A DNA stretch of 64,000 nucleotides, from contig QPFY01000004.1 of NCBI GenBank assembly GCA_003665825.1, positions 1,736,001-1,800,000 of the forward strand, given 5' to 3'. The position numbers and the translations under genes were made by a program. The notes below the pieces were generated by a model. It made no database searches and was not told where the DNA came from. It saw nothing but the letters and a program-made list of their open reading frames with translations. The stretch is from Microbotryum silenes-acaulis (taxonomy: Eukaryota; Basidiomycota; Microbotryomycetes; Microbotryales; Microbotryaceae). Below are positions 24,166 through 34,720 of this stretch, piece after piece (the stretch's first letter is position 1; every line of letters starts with the position of its first letter).

Positions 24166-24389
24166 CGGGGGGTGGGGGGGAGGAGAGGAAAAGAAAACAA
24201 AAGAAAAAGTAAAAAAAGTAAAAAAGGGAAGAAAAAAAAGAGGGGGGTGGGGGGGGAGAAAAAAAAGGAAAAAAAAAGAGGAGAGGGAAAGAAAAAAAAA
24301 GGGGGGAAAGGAGAAGAGGGAGGGGAAGAGAAAGAAGGAGAAGAAGAAGAGGGAGGGGGAGGTGAAAAAGGAGAAAGAGAGGAAGTGGT
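24166..24389. repeat. 220-bp near-pure purine tract
   Basis: On the plus strand the bases are almost all A and G, with only a handful of T and C. G runs of up to eight and A runs of up to nine alternate. Frames across it code for Lys/Gly/Glu or Phe/Pro/Ser runs on all strands and are not genes. Such tracts can form triplex DNA and often mark polymorphic sites. It sits exactly where gene-rich DNA gives way to the repeat island. Confidence 0.85.
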
Positions 24390-24494
24390 ACGGAACATGA
24401 CGTTTTGACAACATACATCATATTACGCAGGTATTATGCTGCTATAAAGTTGTGACATTTCTTTTGAGGCCGAGCTCGGCCATTCATCTCAGCC

Positions 24495-26800
24495 CTTGTC
24501 AGTCCTCTACAGAACCTTCGTGATTGTGGGTCGTTCGGATCCATCTCGTTTGTCAGCCCGAACACAGTCCAAGCACGCCCCGTCACACCCAGTCACCGAT
24601 CCGTCATCGCTTAGTTTTGACCCCTTGCGTCGACAAGTAGATTGGCCACAGAATCGACAGTGCCTTGCTCCTTTTGTGGTACCCGCGCGCGTCAAAGCGC
24701 TGCTCGTGCCCAAGTCCTCGCTCGAACCAGCGTCGCTCGAGGCAGTTGCAACACAGGGGCGGATGGATGACATTGGAGGATCCGAGGCATCGACTTCTAC
24801 CTCCGTAAGCCTCCCCAATGGCTTAGCCGCTAGCATGCTAACATCACGACCGCGGGAGGGGTCGGTAAGCAAAGCTTGAATCACTCTGACGTCGTTCCCA
24901 CCCATGTTCATTGTGGCTTGAGCATTTGCCAGCGACGACCACCTCGATGCCCATGTATTGATGTGCTCTGGCATCTGTGTGAGAATTGCGCTTCAGCTCA
25001 AAATCACCATTCAATGTGACACAGACGCGACATACTTTGTAAAAAATGTCGATTCTGTTGGCATACTTGTTCCAAAGCTCGGTAATCTCCTCGAATATCC
25101 GGAATTTTAAGGAGCTCCCAGTCGTACCTTGCTTGAGAGATATCTGTATAGCGCTCGTTCGCTGGGTGTATGGACATGCAATACAGCGAATCGAATACCC
25201 TGACGTTCCGCTAGCCAGTCGTGGCGAAGCTTGCGATCGGTTGGCAGCCGGCTTTGCATATGCTGTATCGCCGGCGTATTGTTTTGCAGCAAGTTCCGTG
25301 GCGACCACAATACGCCTTTCTTCAGAGTCGATTCAGTTTGCTGGCATTTGTCGCACACTAAGCCGGATCCTGCCGGCTGGCCTTCTGGATGGCCCAATAA
25401 CATCAGCGGGTCCCAATAGAAGAACGGCGGGTCGAAGATCTTGAGGTTCTGCCGGGCGCACCGGGATCGTAAAATCGACTCCAGATGGTTTTAGTCGGGA
25501 GCCAGCCATGCAACATTTGGTGGAAGGGTTTGCTGGAACGATCCGCGCCGGACCCATTTGCGTGCTTGATCGTCTCCCGATGGGAATTGTAGAGGTCGGT
25601 CAACCGGACCGGGTGTTCCCACCGACCTTGAGCTTTAGTGGAACCACCCCCATCATCTTCCGACGAGCTCGTCGCCATCGAACGGATCACCGCCTCCCCC
25701 ATCGCACAAAAGCGCATCATCATCAGTGATGATTGGTTCGCGAGGAGGAGAAGTCCGTGGATGCGGAGTTTGAAGGTTTGTGATCGCGCTTGCTTCACTC
25801 ATAATCGAATGTGGATCCGAGTCAAAAGAGTCTGAATCGTCGGGCAATGCCGATCCGACCGACGTCGGAATCGAGCGCGACGTGGAGTTGGTCGAGACTG
25901 AGGCATCGGATGCGGAAGGTATGGCAGACGAGCCATCTGGAAACGGAGTTTGGGGTGAAGTTGTTGCCGGTGCAAAGTCGAGAGTTGTTTGAGTCTAAGA
26001 TTCGGAGCCACGGACATGCATTAGTCAGAAGGAATACGGGCGACGGGAGTGTATCCCGGCTCACAGTGTACACTTTTGCAGAGGCAAACTGTATGGACGG
26101 ATGCGGCACGTTTCATTTCTGACGTCAATGCCACATGTCTAACAGGTTTTGACACTCATGATCCCACTGATCTATCGCAAATCGGGCTTTCACAACTGAC
26201 CTGCATCCGCTGACTCTGCTCGTCTAATATGAGTTGGCATTGAGGCAATCGTTCGGCCTCTAGCCTCGCTCGCTCCGGTTCCTTGAGGTGTCTTGCACGT
26301 TCATCATCAAGTTTCCTTTCGGCAGCTTGCTGTGCTGCTCTCTCGGACTTGGCTATGGCCGCCTCCTCCTTCTCCTCCGTCTTCCTCGGACGACCCTGAG
26401 GCCTGGTCGCCGCGGGCGCCGGGACTAAGCTACGGGGTCGACCTCGTGGCTTCTTGGTCGACTGATCAATTGCAGTCGATCCTGTATCCTGTCCATCATT
26501 ATGTATTGAAAGCTTATCGAAGCGGCGTTTCGCGGCCTGAACTTGGCTCGAGGTGTTCGCGCTGTGTAGTGTCGACACAGGGGTCGATCTCGTTCTGGCA
26601 CGCTGTCGATGCTGTCGTAGCCGAGGTGCCGACAATTGTGTCGTCCGTGTTATCGGCGCTTCGTTTCCGAAAGAAGCGTGACAGCAGTTGCATCGTAGGA
26701 TACGGCACGTTGCAGCATGAAGACGAGGGGATGGCGGCCGCGTGCGGCGCGCCTGGTTGCGCCAACTCAGTGCGCCAACTCAAGTGCGCCAACTCAAGTG
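24495..26800 (-). pseudogene. Decayed transposon-type gene with AT-hook and CxxC segments
   Basis: Pieces of one protein lie in order on the minus strand but in different frames with stops between them. At about 26700-26200 is a basic charged N-terminus with AT-hook motifs (KKPRGRPR and QGRPRK). At 26017-25653 is a Ser/Pro-rich part beginning with an SQTTLDFAPATT block. At 25450-25107 is a segment with WDPLMLLGHPEGQP and CDKCQQ, similar in style to the cysteine modules of expanded basidiomycete element proteins (DUF6729-like; from memory, uncertain). A second, diverged copy of parts of this protein occurs at 58.6-59.2 kb, which supports a mobile multicopy origin. Borders are approximate. Confidence 0.45.
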
Positions 26801-26822
26801 CGCCAACTCAAGTGCGCCAACT
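26759..26822. repeat. 14-bp tandem repeat, about 4.6 units
   Basis: The unit GCGCCAACTCAAGT is repeated head to tail; the first unit lacks one A, and the last is cut after GCGCCAACTT. It directly precedes the 48-bp dispersed repeat. Confidence 0.85.
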
Positions 26823-26870
26823 TATGGGCCGCCGTTTGGGCAACAAATGGATCTGCGCGCCCGGGGCTAC
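26823..26870 (+). repeat. 48-bp dispersed repeat, copy 1
   Basis: These 48 bp, starting TATGGGCCGCCGTTTGGG and ending GCCCGGGGCTAC, are identical to 41981-42028 in the same orientation. Flanks differ. It may be a conserved end of a mobile element or a short mobile sequence itself. Confidence 0.85.
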
Positions 26871-27814
26871 TTGCGCGTTACGATTCGTTTGTACGCGCGC
26901 CGAAAATCGTGCAATTACGCGCCAAAGGGCCTTCATACGCGCGTCATTCACTCTTGGACGCACTTTTGGTCTCTAACGCGCTCTGGAACCTGCGGAGTTG
27001 CGCGCTTTCCAGGAAAAACATCTGTTTCTGGCCCCTATTGGCGGTCCACGCGCGTTTCGCTCACTGTTAGACTCGCTCGCCCCGCCGTATCCGCGCACGG
27101 ACGGGGCATTACACGCGCTACAGCGCGCTCATGCGCGCGCAACCTACTCAATCTACGCGCTTTTTGCTATTTTTCCAAAAAATAAAAAATAAACCGGAAA
27201 AATGATTTTGATTTTTTCAAATTTCGTAGCTAAATTCCGAACCCCGCACTCCCCGCTCTTTACGATTTGCGCGCCTCGGAAGCTGCTTACGCGCGCTCGC
27301 AAACAGTTCTCACGCTCGCAGAAACGCAGATGAGCGCGACCGGAAACGCTCTCACACGCTCGCGGCGCTCTGATTCGCTCGCGGCTTTTGGTACTTGCGC
27401 GACAATCGACACCGAGGAGGATTGCGTTTTTACTCCGCGGTGTGGATCTCATTTTCATGGCAGGAGGGCGTTTGCTCCGATTGCTAAGTCTTGATGTACT
27501 TGCAAATAGTGACATTGCTAGGGTGTATTGGGTTGGTGTTGTGGCTGTTGAAGGCGTTCGAGGCTGAGGGCTGGGCACTCGGGCTCCATAAGTTGAGTTC
27601 CAGAGAACTACATAGTAGGGCTCGTTCCAGAGAATTATTTGTCGGGGTGGACCGACAAATCCTGCGCCGGTGCTCACGGCCAAGAGTCTTGGTATGCAGC
27701 AGCAGAATCGTATATCAAACATCAGCACTGGAAGTCTGATCCAGCCTGAATCAGGAGGGCTCAAAAGCTCAAAAAGCTTCCACTGCAGCTTGCAACGTAG
27801 TCGTACCTGCACCC
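26871..27814. other. Non-coding DNA with dense CGCG motifs
   Basis: Between 26871 and about 27400 the words ACGCGC, GCGCG and close variants recur roughly every 20-40 bp, at least 15 times, in otherwise mixed sequence. An A-rich patch sits at 27173-27230. From 27490 to 27814 the motif stops and the DNA looks ordinary. No gene is supported in any frame. Confidence 0.4.
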
Positions 27815-28451
27815 CATAGCAAAAAACGGGGGTTTTTCGGGTATGGCTTTGGGAGTGCGCGCTCTGCCGAGACCATCCCGGCGCCATCCCAGCACCATCC
27901 CAGCGCTCGGCGCTCAATTCTAGGACCATCCCGGCACACGCTCGCCCTCTTGGGACCATCCCAGGATCGGGAAGAAAGTCCAGGACGGTCTCGGGATAGA
28001 AAGTTGGACGCTGGAATGGCCTCGGCACGGTCCCGGCGGCGCCAGGTTGGCGTTGCAGTCCGAGTATGGTTCTGGAACTCTGGTGTAATCGCCGATGGTA
28101 CTGGGAGTAGGAGGTAATTCCGGGATGGTGCTGACAGTGTACCAAGATACATTGGCTCCCGGCTGGTCAGAGCCATGATGTAGGGCTTGTACAGCATGTG
28201 CAGAAATTCTACCCCTCGGGCCCAAAGGACGGCTCGGTATGCATGCAGTACAGATGAGATATATGGATTGCAAATGCCGTGAATAACGACGGCCGCAGTT
28301 GAGGCGGGGTTGGGGCTAAGCTCAACCTCCTCCCTCTGGGAGGGGCTTGCGGATTATCGGCGCGTCTGGCCCGGTTGCCCACCGAATTCTCTGGGCCAAA
28401 AAAGGGTGGTTTGCTGTATCATGGCAAATATTGCATAACTTTTCACGACAG
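27815..28451 (+). repeat. Left arm of the fold-back element
   Basis: Inverted partner of 28781-29415. Differences seen by eye include ATATATGG here versus AGATATGG in the partner, and ACCGAATTC versus ACCAAATTC. Confidence 0.8.
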
Positions 28452-28780
28452 CTGAAGAGGTCATACTCATATATTTGAAAAGTTAAATTGCAAAAGGACA
28501 AGCGAACACATGCCGTTTACATGGTGCTACAGCGGAGCAAAGTCCTGAATGTTTCCTACTGACGCACTCGCGCGCACGGACCAGGAAGCAGGAGCCACCG
28601 TGAGCTCACTGTGCCAGAGTCGAGAGCGCTCGACAGCTCGACACGCAACGGCACGCTCGGTTAGGCCTTTCCGAGCCATAATGCAGACTTTGAGCTGCTG
28701 CAGCTTGACTTCAACTTCATCACAAGGCTAGCCACTTGGCACATGATGTTTTTCAAGCTAGAAGAGCTTAGTACTTCACT

Positions 28781-29415
28781 GTCGTGAAAAGTTATGCAAT
28801 ATTTGCCATGATACAGCAAACCACCCTTTTTTGGCCCAGAGAATTTGGTGGGCAACCGGGCCAGACGCGCCGATAATCCGCAAGCCCCTCCCAGAGGGAG
28901 GAGGTTGAGCTTAGCCCCAACCCCGCCTCAACTGCGGCCGTCGTAATTCACGGCATTTGCAATCCATATCTCTCATCTGTACTGCATGCATACCGAGCCG
29001 TCCTTTGGGCCCGAGGGGTAGAATTTCTGCACATGCTGTACAAGCCCTACATCATGGCTCTGACCAGCCGGGAGCCAATGTATCTTGGTACACTGTCAGC
29101 ACCATCCCGGAATTACCTCCTACTCCCAGTACCATCGGCGATTACACCAGAGTTCCAGAACCATACTCGGACTGCAACGCCAACCTGGCGCCGCCGGGAC
29201 CGTGCCGAGGCCATTCCAGCGTCCAACTTTCTATCCCGAGACCGTCCTGGACTTTCTTCCCGATCCTGGGATGGTCCCAAGAGGGCGAGCGTGTGCCGGG
29301 ATGGTCCTAGAATTGAGCGCCGAGCGCTGGGATGGTGCTGGGATGGCGCCGGGATGGTCTCGGCAGAGCGCGCACTCCCAAAGCCATACCCGAAAAACCC
29401 CCGTTTTTTGCTATG
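28781..29415 (-). repeat. Right arm of the fold-back element
   Basis: Inverted partner of 27815-28451, nearly identical over its whole length. Confidence 0.8.
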
Positions 29416-29625
29416 CAGTGGGGCTTAACGAGCGCAAATCGAACGGATGTGCTTTCGTTTACGTAGTATGTGATCTCTTGTAGAAGTTTGGTCTCGTGTT
29501 CGAACTGGAAACGACATGTATTACTTTCAGATGATGGAAATGACTATGAAAGAGAGATGGTATTGCAGTATCGAAGTCAGATTGATGAGCGCCACTTGTC
29601 GTGGTCGAGGCATATTCGCTGCTGG
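29412..29625 (+). repeat. Outer part of the left arm of the large inverted duplication
   Basis: These 214 bp match 38431-38638 in inverted orientation with few differences. They begin at the edge of the fold-back element and continue, after an indel, into the kinase relic. Confidence 0.75.
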
Positions 29626-29998
29626 CCGGTTGCCGAAGGCGACCAACGGGCGCGCCGAGCGAGTCGAAAGGCGAGTGCGGTGCGAGTCACTCCCTCTTGC
29701 TAAAACCAACTATTTTCGCTCGCAACATCGCCTGTTGCTCGCTCGAAGCTTCAAAAAAAATTGCTTTCTCGCCCGCCTCCTCGGTTTGCCTCCCCTTGCT
29801 TGCGCTGCCCCGCCGTTTCTCGCGGGGCCGTGTCGTGGGGGAATTCGCCCCCAAAGCCCAACCCAAAGCCATTTATTATATATTCACTATTCATATTCAT
29901 CAATAGAGATCGGCAAAAACGTCGTTCAGTCGGAAACTGCTCGTCGGATTACTTGGCCGACACGAGACGCTCGACGAGCGACGAGCGACAATAGCGCC
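29626..29998. other. 373-bp segment present only in the left arm
   Basis: The right arm (near 38430) runs straight from GCGAATATGCC-side sequence into CTTCTCCAAAGCTCCGG-side sequence, whereas the left arm carries 373 extra bases at that point. It is either an insertion on the left or a deletion on the right. It has an A+T-rich core near 29870-29900 and no recognised gene or clear terminal repeats. Confidence 0.55.
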
Positions 29999-31495
29999 CG
30001 GAGCTTTGGAGAAGATCGGGCCGTTTCTGCCTTTGCGAGCTTGAACAAATTTTCGTACTTCTTCTCGATCCCATTTAAGCCTCTCAGGACATCCTCCTGC
30101 CTTTTCCTCAATCCATCGACAATCTCGTCCTTCTCAGCCTCATTCCGCAGTGCAGAAGCTTTGGACAACCAATCGCTCGGCGAAGCGATCCCCCGATCAA
30201 CACCTTTCGCCGCACTCGCCTTCCGCCCCGTCATCCCCACCACACAAGCCCTCTCCTGCATCTCCTTCCACGCTTCCAGGTCAGAGACATTACGTTTCGC
30301 CCTTCCACTACTCCCTCGACCTGGTTGAGCAACCTGTTCATGATCTCCTTCTTCGACGGGCGTCGAGGAGGTACGACAGCGGTTTGGTACTGGGGTTTGG
30401 GGCGCCGATCAATCGCGAGATGGGCGTACCGGTCATCGGGTGCTCACAGTGGCGGTGACGCGAGATGGAGGGGTACAGAGGGGTGCAGAGGGGTGCAGAG
30501 GGGCGCTTTGGCGCGTGATCATGCGAGCTTTCATTTCCTGTGTCAGTTCCGTGCTTATGGTTGGGATTTGTTGCTCCAACACATTTTTATCCGGCATCCA
30601 CGTAAAAATCCCCTTCCAACACTGCTCCTCCTGTGCTCGATTCCTCTGGCATGATTTCGGGCTGGGTCGGAGGATCGATAAACCGGGGGACATCGTCGTC
30701 GACATCGGCTTTCGAAGTCGCGGGCGATGATGGGGTCCCTGTTGAAGCCGGCACTTCGAAGGCTGGTCGAATGTAGGTCGAGGTGGAGGGGAGCGGTTTG
30801 AAGAAAAGGTGCGGCCTGAGCGAGATCGGCATGGGTCGTGACAAGGCCGGGACGAATAAGCTCAAGATCAGAGGTGTCGCGGCGGGAGTGATGGGAAATG
30901 GTAGGGGCAGAACCAAGAGTGTCTGTTCGGGTTCAGTGCAAAGATCAGTCACGCTCCCTCAGGGCCACGAAGCTTCGACCTAGCGCGCTTCGACCTAGCG
31001 CTGAAGGACTGACGGCAGAGTTGATGATGCGGTCATACGTCTCGGCGATCGATTCGACGAACAAGGGCGCTTGACCGGTCAGGAGCTGTGATCCTAACGA
31101 ACCATCTAGTCAGATCCACAATGGCATGTCCACTTGACATGTCCTTGACCGTTTTTGCGTTCGACCCACCTCGAAAATGACCACCGCAAAGCACCACAAG
31201 TCACTTCAGTGCCATACGCTCGCTCGTCGCCATCGTCCGCCTTGGGCTCGCCACCTTCGACGCTTTCATCGACGTCTTGTTCGACAACACTTTCGGCGTC
31301 CTTGAGGACCTCGGGAGCGATGTAGTCAGGTGTTCCAACGAGGGCTCGGCAGTATCTCTTGGCGATCAAAGACGGTCGATGTGATGTGGACGCTCTGGAT
31401 GGGTCCCCCTGGATAGGAGCAGCAGAGCCAAAAATCGGTAAGAAGGAGTCGTCCGTTCTCGTTGAGGAGCAGGTTTTGTGGTTTAACGTCGCGCG
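29999..31495 (-). pseudogene. AGC-type protein kinase relic, left copy
   Basis: On the minus strand this reads the second half of a serine/threonine kinase. It keeps RDVKPQNLLLNENGR, then one extra T in the DFG codons (run of five A at 31431-31435) breaks the frame, after which VGTPDYIAPEVL appears in another frame. The sequence downstream carries the C-terminal extension and a charged helical tail. The N-lobe is missing. The APE-region and the FFAESIAETYDRI type segment (seen in the right copy) recall the DMPK/MRCK/LATS group. It is an inverted duplicate of 33215-34720. Confidence 0.65.
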
Positions 31496-33214
31496 ATCTG
31501 GCCAGGGGTTTTCGTTTCTGGATGAATTCGCAGACGGGAGACCCGGTACAGAGAACTCACGTTCCGCCCCATCTGCGATCCAGAGCCTTTGCGACGCAAC
31601 ATTTATGTGTGACTGAACCATTGAACGCAAGTTCCGTTGCTGACGACGAGGAAAGGTGCTTCTGCGCGATCACGACTCTGGACACCGTCGTCGCGAGCAC
31701 GCTCTCTCGCTCGCGCTCGTTCGCCAAAGTCATCCATGCTCAGCACTGCCTTCTGCAGGCGTAGCAACGCGGGAGCCACATCTTTAAATTGATTCCATTG
31801 TCACCTTTCACTCTGAACAGTGTAATCCAAGGTAGTCGCTCATTCCCACGTACGCTGTCCCTGGTGAGGGGAAAATATGACGTTGCGAATTGGCTGATCT
31901 TGATTGATACATAACAGTGAATTTATTAATCTTGCTAGAACTTATGATGTCTGAGACTGCAGTATATCTACATTTATTTGCAGTCTTGCCCCGTAAAACA
32001 CCTCTATCAAATAAGCATCTCACGCCCGCGCGCGCGCCGATCTTTTTTTCCCCTTCCACGTTCCGGGAGGTGTGGGCGGAGCTCGCAACGGTCTTGAATC
32101 TCGCAGGGAGGTGGGCGCATAGCGCCCCCGAGCCCTAGTCCGATTGAGTTATCTTGCGAGATTTCTCAACTAGCCCGTCTGGCTGGTGCCGGGCCTCGGC
32201 GCGCCGAGCAGAGACTCGACAGTCACGGGAGCCGCTTCGGCTTGCGGCAGGACGTTGGCAAGGACCGTGTTCGCCCCCAGTTCTATGCCCCTCTGGCCAG
32301 CCTCGATAACTTGTGAGAAGAGTGTCAAGGGGCGGGGGGAACGCTCGTCGTTGTTGTCTTCATCCTCTTGTGGCTCGCCTCGCAGGGATTGAAATTCGAT
32401 GTCGGCGTCGGGATCGCGATCGCCGCGAGGTGGAGCGTGTTCGCGCGTACGTATGCAGCAATTGATGAGACAGGAGGCGAACGCGAACACCGCAGCGCTA
32501 CCGAGAGCGGCTGTAACCACGTCACCCATGCACACCGCGACGATGACCGAATGGTCCAAATCTTCTACGCTGGAAAGATTCCTCCTGTGGCTAGCGCGGT
32601 CGACCGAGCTCACGTTGTACCAGGTGAGGAACGCTTCCACGATGAAGAAGCCGCAAGTTGTGAGGGGTGCGTAAAGGCGATACAATGCTTCGCTGAGGTA
32701 CATGTGGAAGGGAGACAGGAGTCAGTGAGGTTGGATCGAACGAGAGCTTCTCGACCCTCGTGGCTTACTTGACGGTCGGTGTGAGCGTGAATTGAATCAC
32801 CCTCAGGGGCACCGCGCCCAAAGCGAAAGAAAGGAGTCCGATCGCGTATCGGACGTCCGATTGGACTTTGAACCGATAAGAGATCGATATGGCCAGGCCC
32901 CCCACACCCACGAAGGCGTTCAATAGCACAAAGTCTGTAGAATCAGGAGTCAGGAGTCGCATCAGCACCCGCACCCTAAGTCCTGCCCGTGTCCAATCTG
33001 CTCTGCGGTCTCGGACGGCGGGGAAACCAGTAGCAATGCCACGAGGGAGCCGGTGGACTCTACTCGAAGCGACGAACGCCAACGTCGCTGGCCATCAGAG
33101 ACCGGACGATTCTCTCGTCAGTATCGTTGGTATTGAGGAAGGACTTGTTCGAGGATGGATGAAGGAATCACTCAAAGCGCTCGAGTGACTCAATTCCAAA
33201 GGATGGGCACATCG
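31496..33214. other. Unique centre of the inverted duplication
   Basis: About 1.7 kb lies between the two kinase relics and is not repeated. It holds a minus-strand membrane-protein gene (32170 to about 33080) and otherwise no supported feature. An A/T-rich stretch is at 31880-31990. Confidence 0.5.
32170..33082 (-). CDS. Predicted multi-pass membrane protein, 5' end unresolved
   Basis: Two exons are well supported: 32769-32934 and 32170-32692, joined by a GTAAGC donor and a CTCAG acceptor in phase. They code for about four hydrophobic segments: LLNAFVGVGGLAISISY, YAIGLLSFALGAVPL, TTCGFFIVEAFLTWY and a long one with GDVVTAALGSAAVFAFAS. A polar C-terminal tail rich in Asp/Glu follows and ends TSQTG. 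A first exon lies somewhere in 32940-33150, but I could not fix its start and donor. The composition suggests a membrane protein of unknown function. It sits between the two kinase relics and may have been cut at its 5' end by the duplication. Confidence 0.5.
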
Positions 33215-34720
33215 GGCCACGTCAAACCACAAGATCTGCTCCTAAACGAAAACGGTCGACTCCTTCTTACCGATTTTGGCTCTGCTGCCCCTATCCGGGG
33301 GGCCCCATCCAGAACGTCCACATCACATCGACCGTCTTCGATTGTCAAGAGATACTGCCGAGCCCTCGTTGGAACACCTGACTACATCGCTCCCGAGGTT
33401 CTCAAGTACGCCGAAAGTCTTGTTGAACAAGACGCCGATGAAAGCTTCGGAGGTTGCGAGCCCAACTCGGACGATGGCGACGAGCGAGCGTATGGCGCTA
33501 AAGTGGACTTGTGGAGCTTTGCAGTGGTCATTTTCGAGGTGGGTCTAACGCAAAGCGATCAAATGGACATGTCATTGTGGATCTGACTGGATAATTCGTG
33601 AGGATCACCGCTCCTGACCGGTCAGGCGCTATTTTTCGCGGAATCGATCGCCGAGACGTATGACCGCATCATCAACTCTGCCGTCAGTCCTTCAGCGCTA
33701 GGTCGAAGGTTCGTGGCCCTGTGGGGACGTGGCTTACCTTTGCACTGACCCCAAACAGACAACCTTGGCTCTGCCCCTACCATTTCCCATCACCCCCGCC
33801 GCGACATCTCTGATCTCGAGCTTACTCGTCCCGGCCTCGTCACGACCCTCGCCGGTCTCACTCAGGTCGCACCTTTTCTTCAAACCGCTCCCCTCCACCT
33901 CGACCTACATTCCACCAGCCTTCGAAGTGCCGGCCTCAACGGGGACCCCATTATCGCCCGAGACTTCGAAAGCCGATGTCGACGACGATGTCCCTCAGCT
34001 TTTCAACTTCAATTCGGATTTTTTCTCTTCCCCCGGTTTATCGATCCTTTGACCCAGCCCGAAAGCGTGCCAGAGGAGTCGAGAACAGGAGGAGCAGCAT
34101 TGGAAGGGGACATTCACTTGGATGCCTGATCAAAATGAGTTCGGGCAACAGATGCCAACCATAAGCACGGAATCGACACAGGAAACGCAGGCTCGCATGA
34201 CCACGCGCCAAAGCACCCCTCTGTACCCCTCCATCTCGCGTCACCGCCACTGTGAGCACCCGATGACCGGTACGCCCATCTCGCGATTGATCGGCGCCCC
34301 AAACCCCAGTACCAAACCGCTGTCGTACCTCCTCGACGCCCGTCGAAGAAGGAGATCATGAACAGGTTGCTCAACCAGGTCGAGGGAGTAGTGGAAGGGC
34401 GAAACGTAATGTCTCTGACCTGGAAGCGTGGAAGGAGATGCAGGAGAGGGCTTGTGTGGTGGGGATGACGGGGCGGAAGGCGAGTGCGGCGAAAGGTGTT
34501 GATCGGGGGATCGCTTCGCCGAGCGATCGGTTGTCCAAAGCTCCTGCACTGCGGAATGAGGCTGAGAAGGACGATAATGTAGCTCCTGCACTGCAGAAGG
34601 AGGCTGAGAAGGAAGGTATTGTTGATGGATTGAGGAAGAGGCAAGAGGATGTCCTGAGAGGCGTGGACGGGCTCGAGAAAAACTACGAGAGTTTGTTCAA
34701 GCTCGCAGCTGCAGAAACGG
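33215..34720 (+). pseudogene. AGC-type protein kinase relic, right copy
   Basis: Inverted duplicate of 29999-31495. In frame it reads VKPQDLLLNENGRLLLTDFG, then VGTPDYIAPEVL and VDLWSFAVVIFEV. The DFG is intact, but the catalytic Arg-Asp before VKP is lost (Gly-His instead), and the N-lobe is absent. After an intron-like gap comes LFFAESIAETYDRI, then the C-terminal extension, and at 34438-34720 a charged helical segment (MQERACVVGMTGRKAS to the junction). The terminal few hundred bases are cut off by the inserted element at 34721 and resume at 38396. It is clearly not a working kinase. Confidence 0.65.
34711..34720 (+). repeat. Target-site duplication, left copy
   Basis: GCAGAAACGG directly precedes the element. 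The same ten bases directly follow it at 38396-38405. Confidence 0.75.

Larger units (their letters stand above)
27815..29415. mobile_element. Fold-back element with 636-bp inverted arms
   Basis: The arms 27815-28451 and 28781-29415 are near-identical inverted copies, with only a few substitutions and one small indel seen by eye, around a 329-bp unrelated spacer. The outer ends begin CATAGCAAAAAACGG. Each arm has several degenerate CCATCCCRG units near its outer end. Open frames in the arms are mirror copies of each other and do not resemble a protein family, so I read it as a non-autonomous fold-back or large MITE-like element. No clear target duplication was found at its edges. Confidence 0.7.

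Noticed and set aside
24038..24421. Open frames rich in Lys/Gly or Phe/Pro/Ser
   Set aside because: They are translations of the purine tract in each frame, not proteins.
26759..26822. Short direct repeats that might suggest a CRISPR array
   Set aside because: Units are contiguous with no spacers, and the genome is eukaryotic.
27920..28273. Mirror-image open frames in the fold-back arms as genes
   Set aside because: They owe their existence to the inverted repeat, match no family, and occur on overlapping frames.
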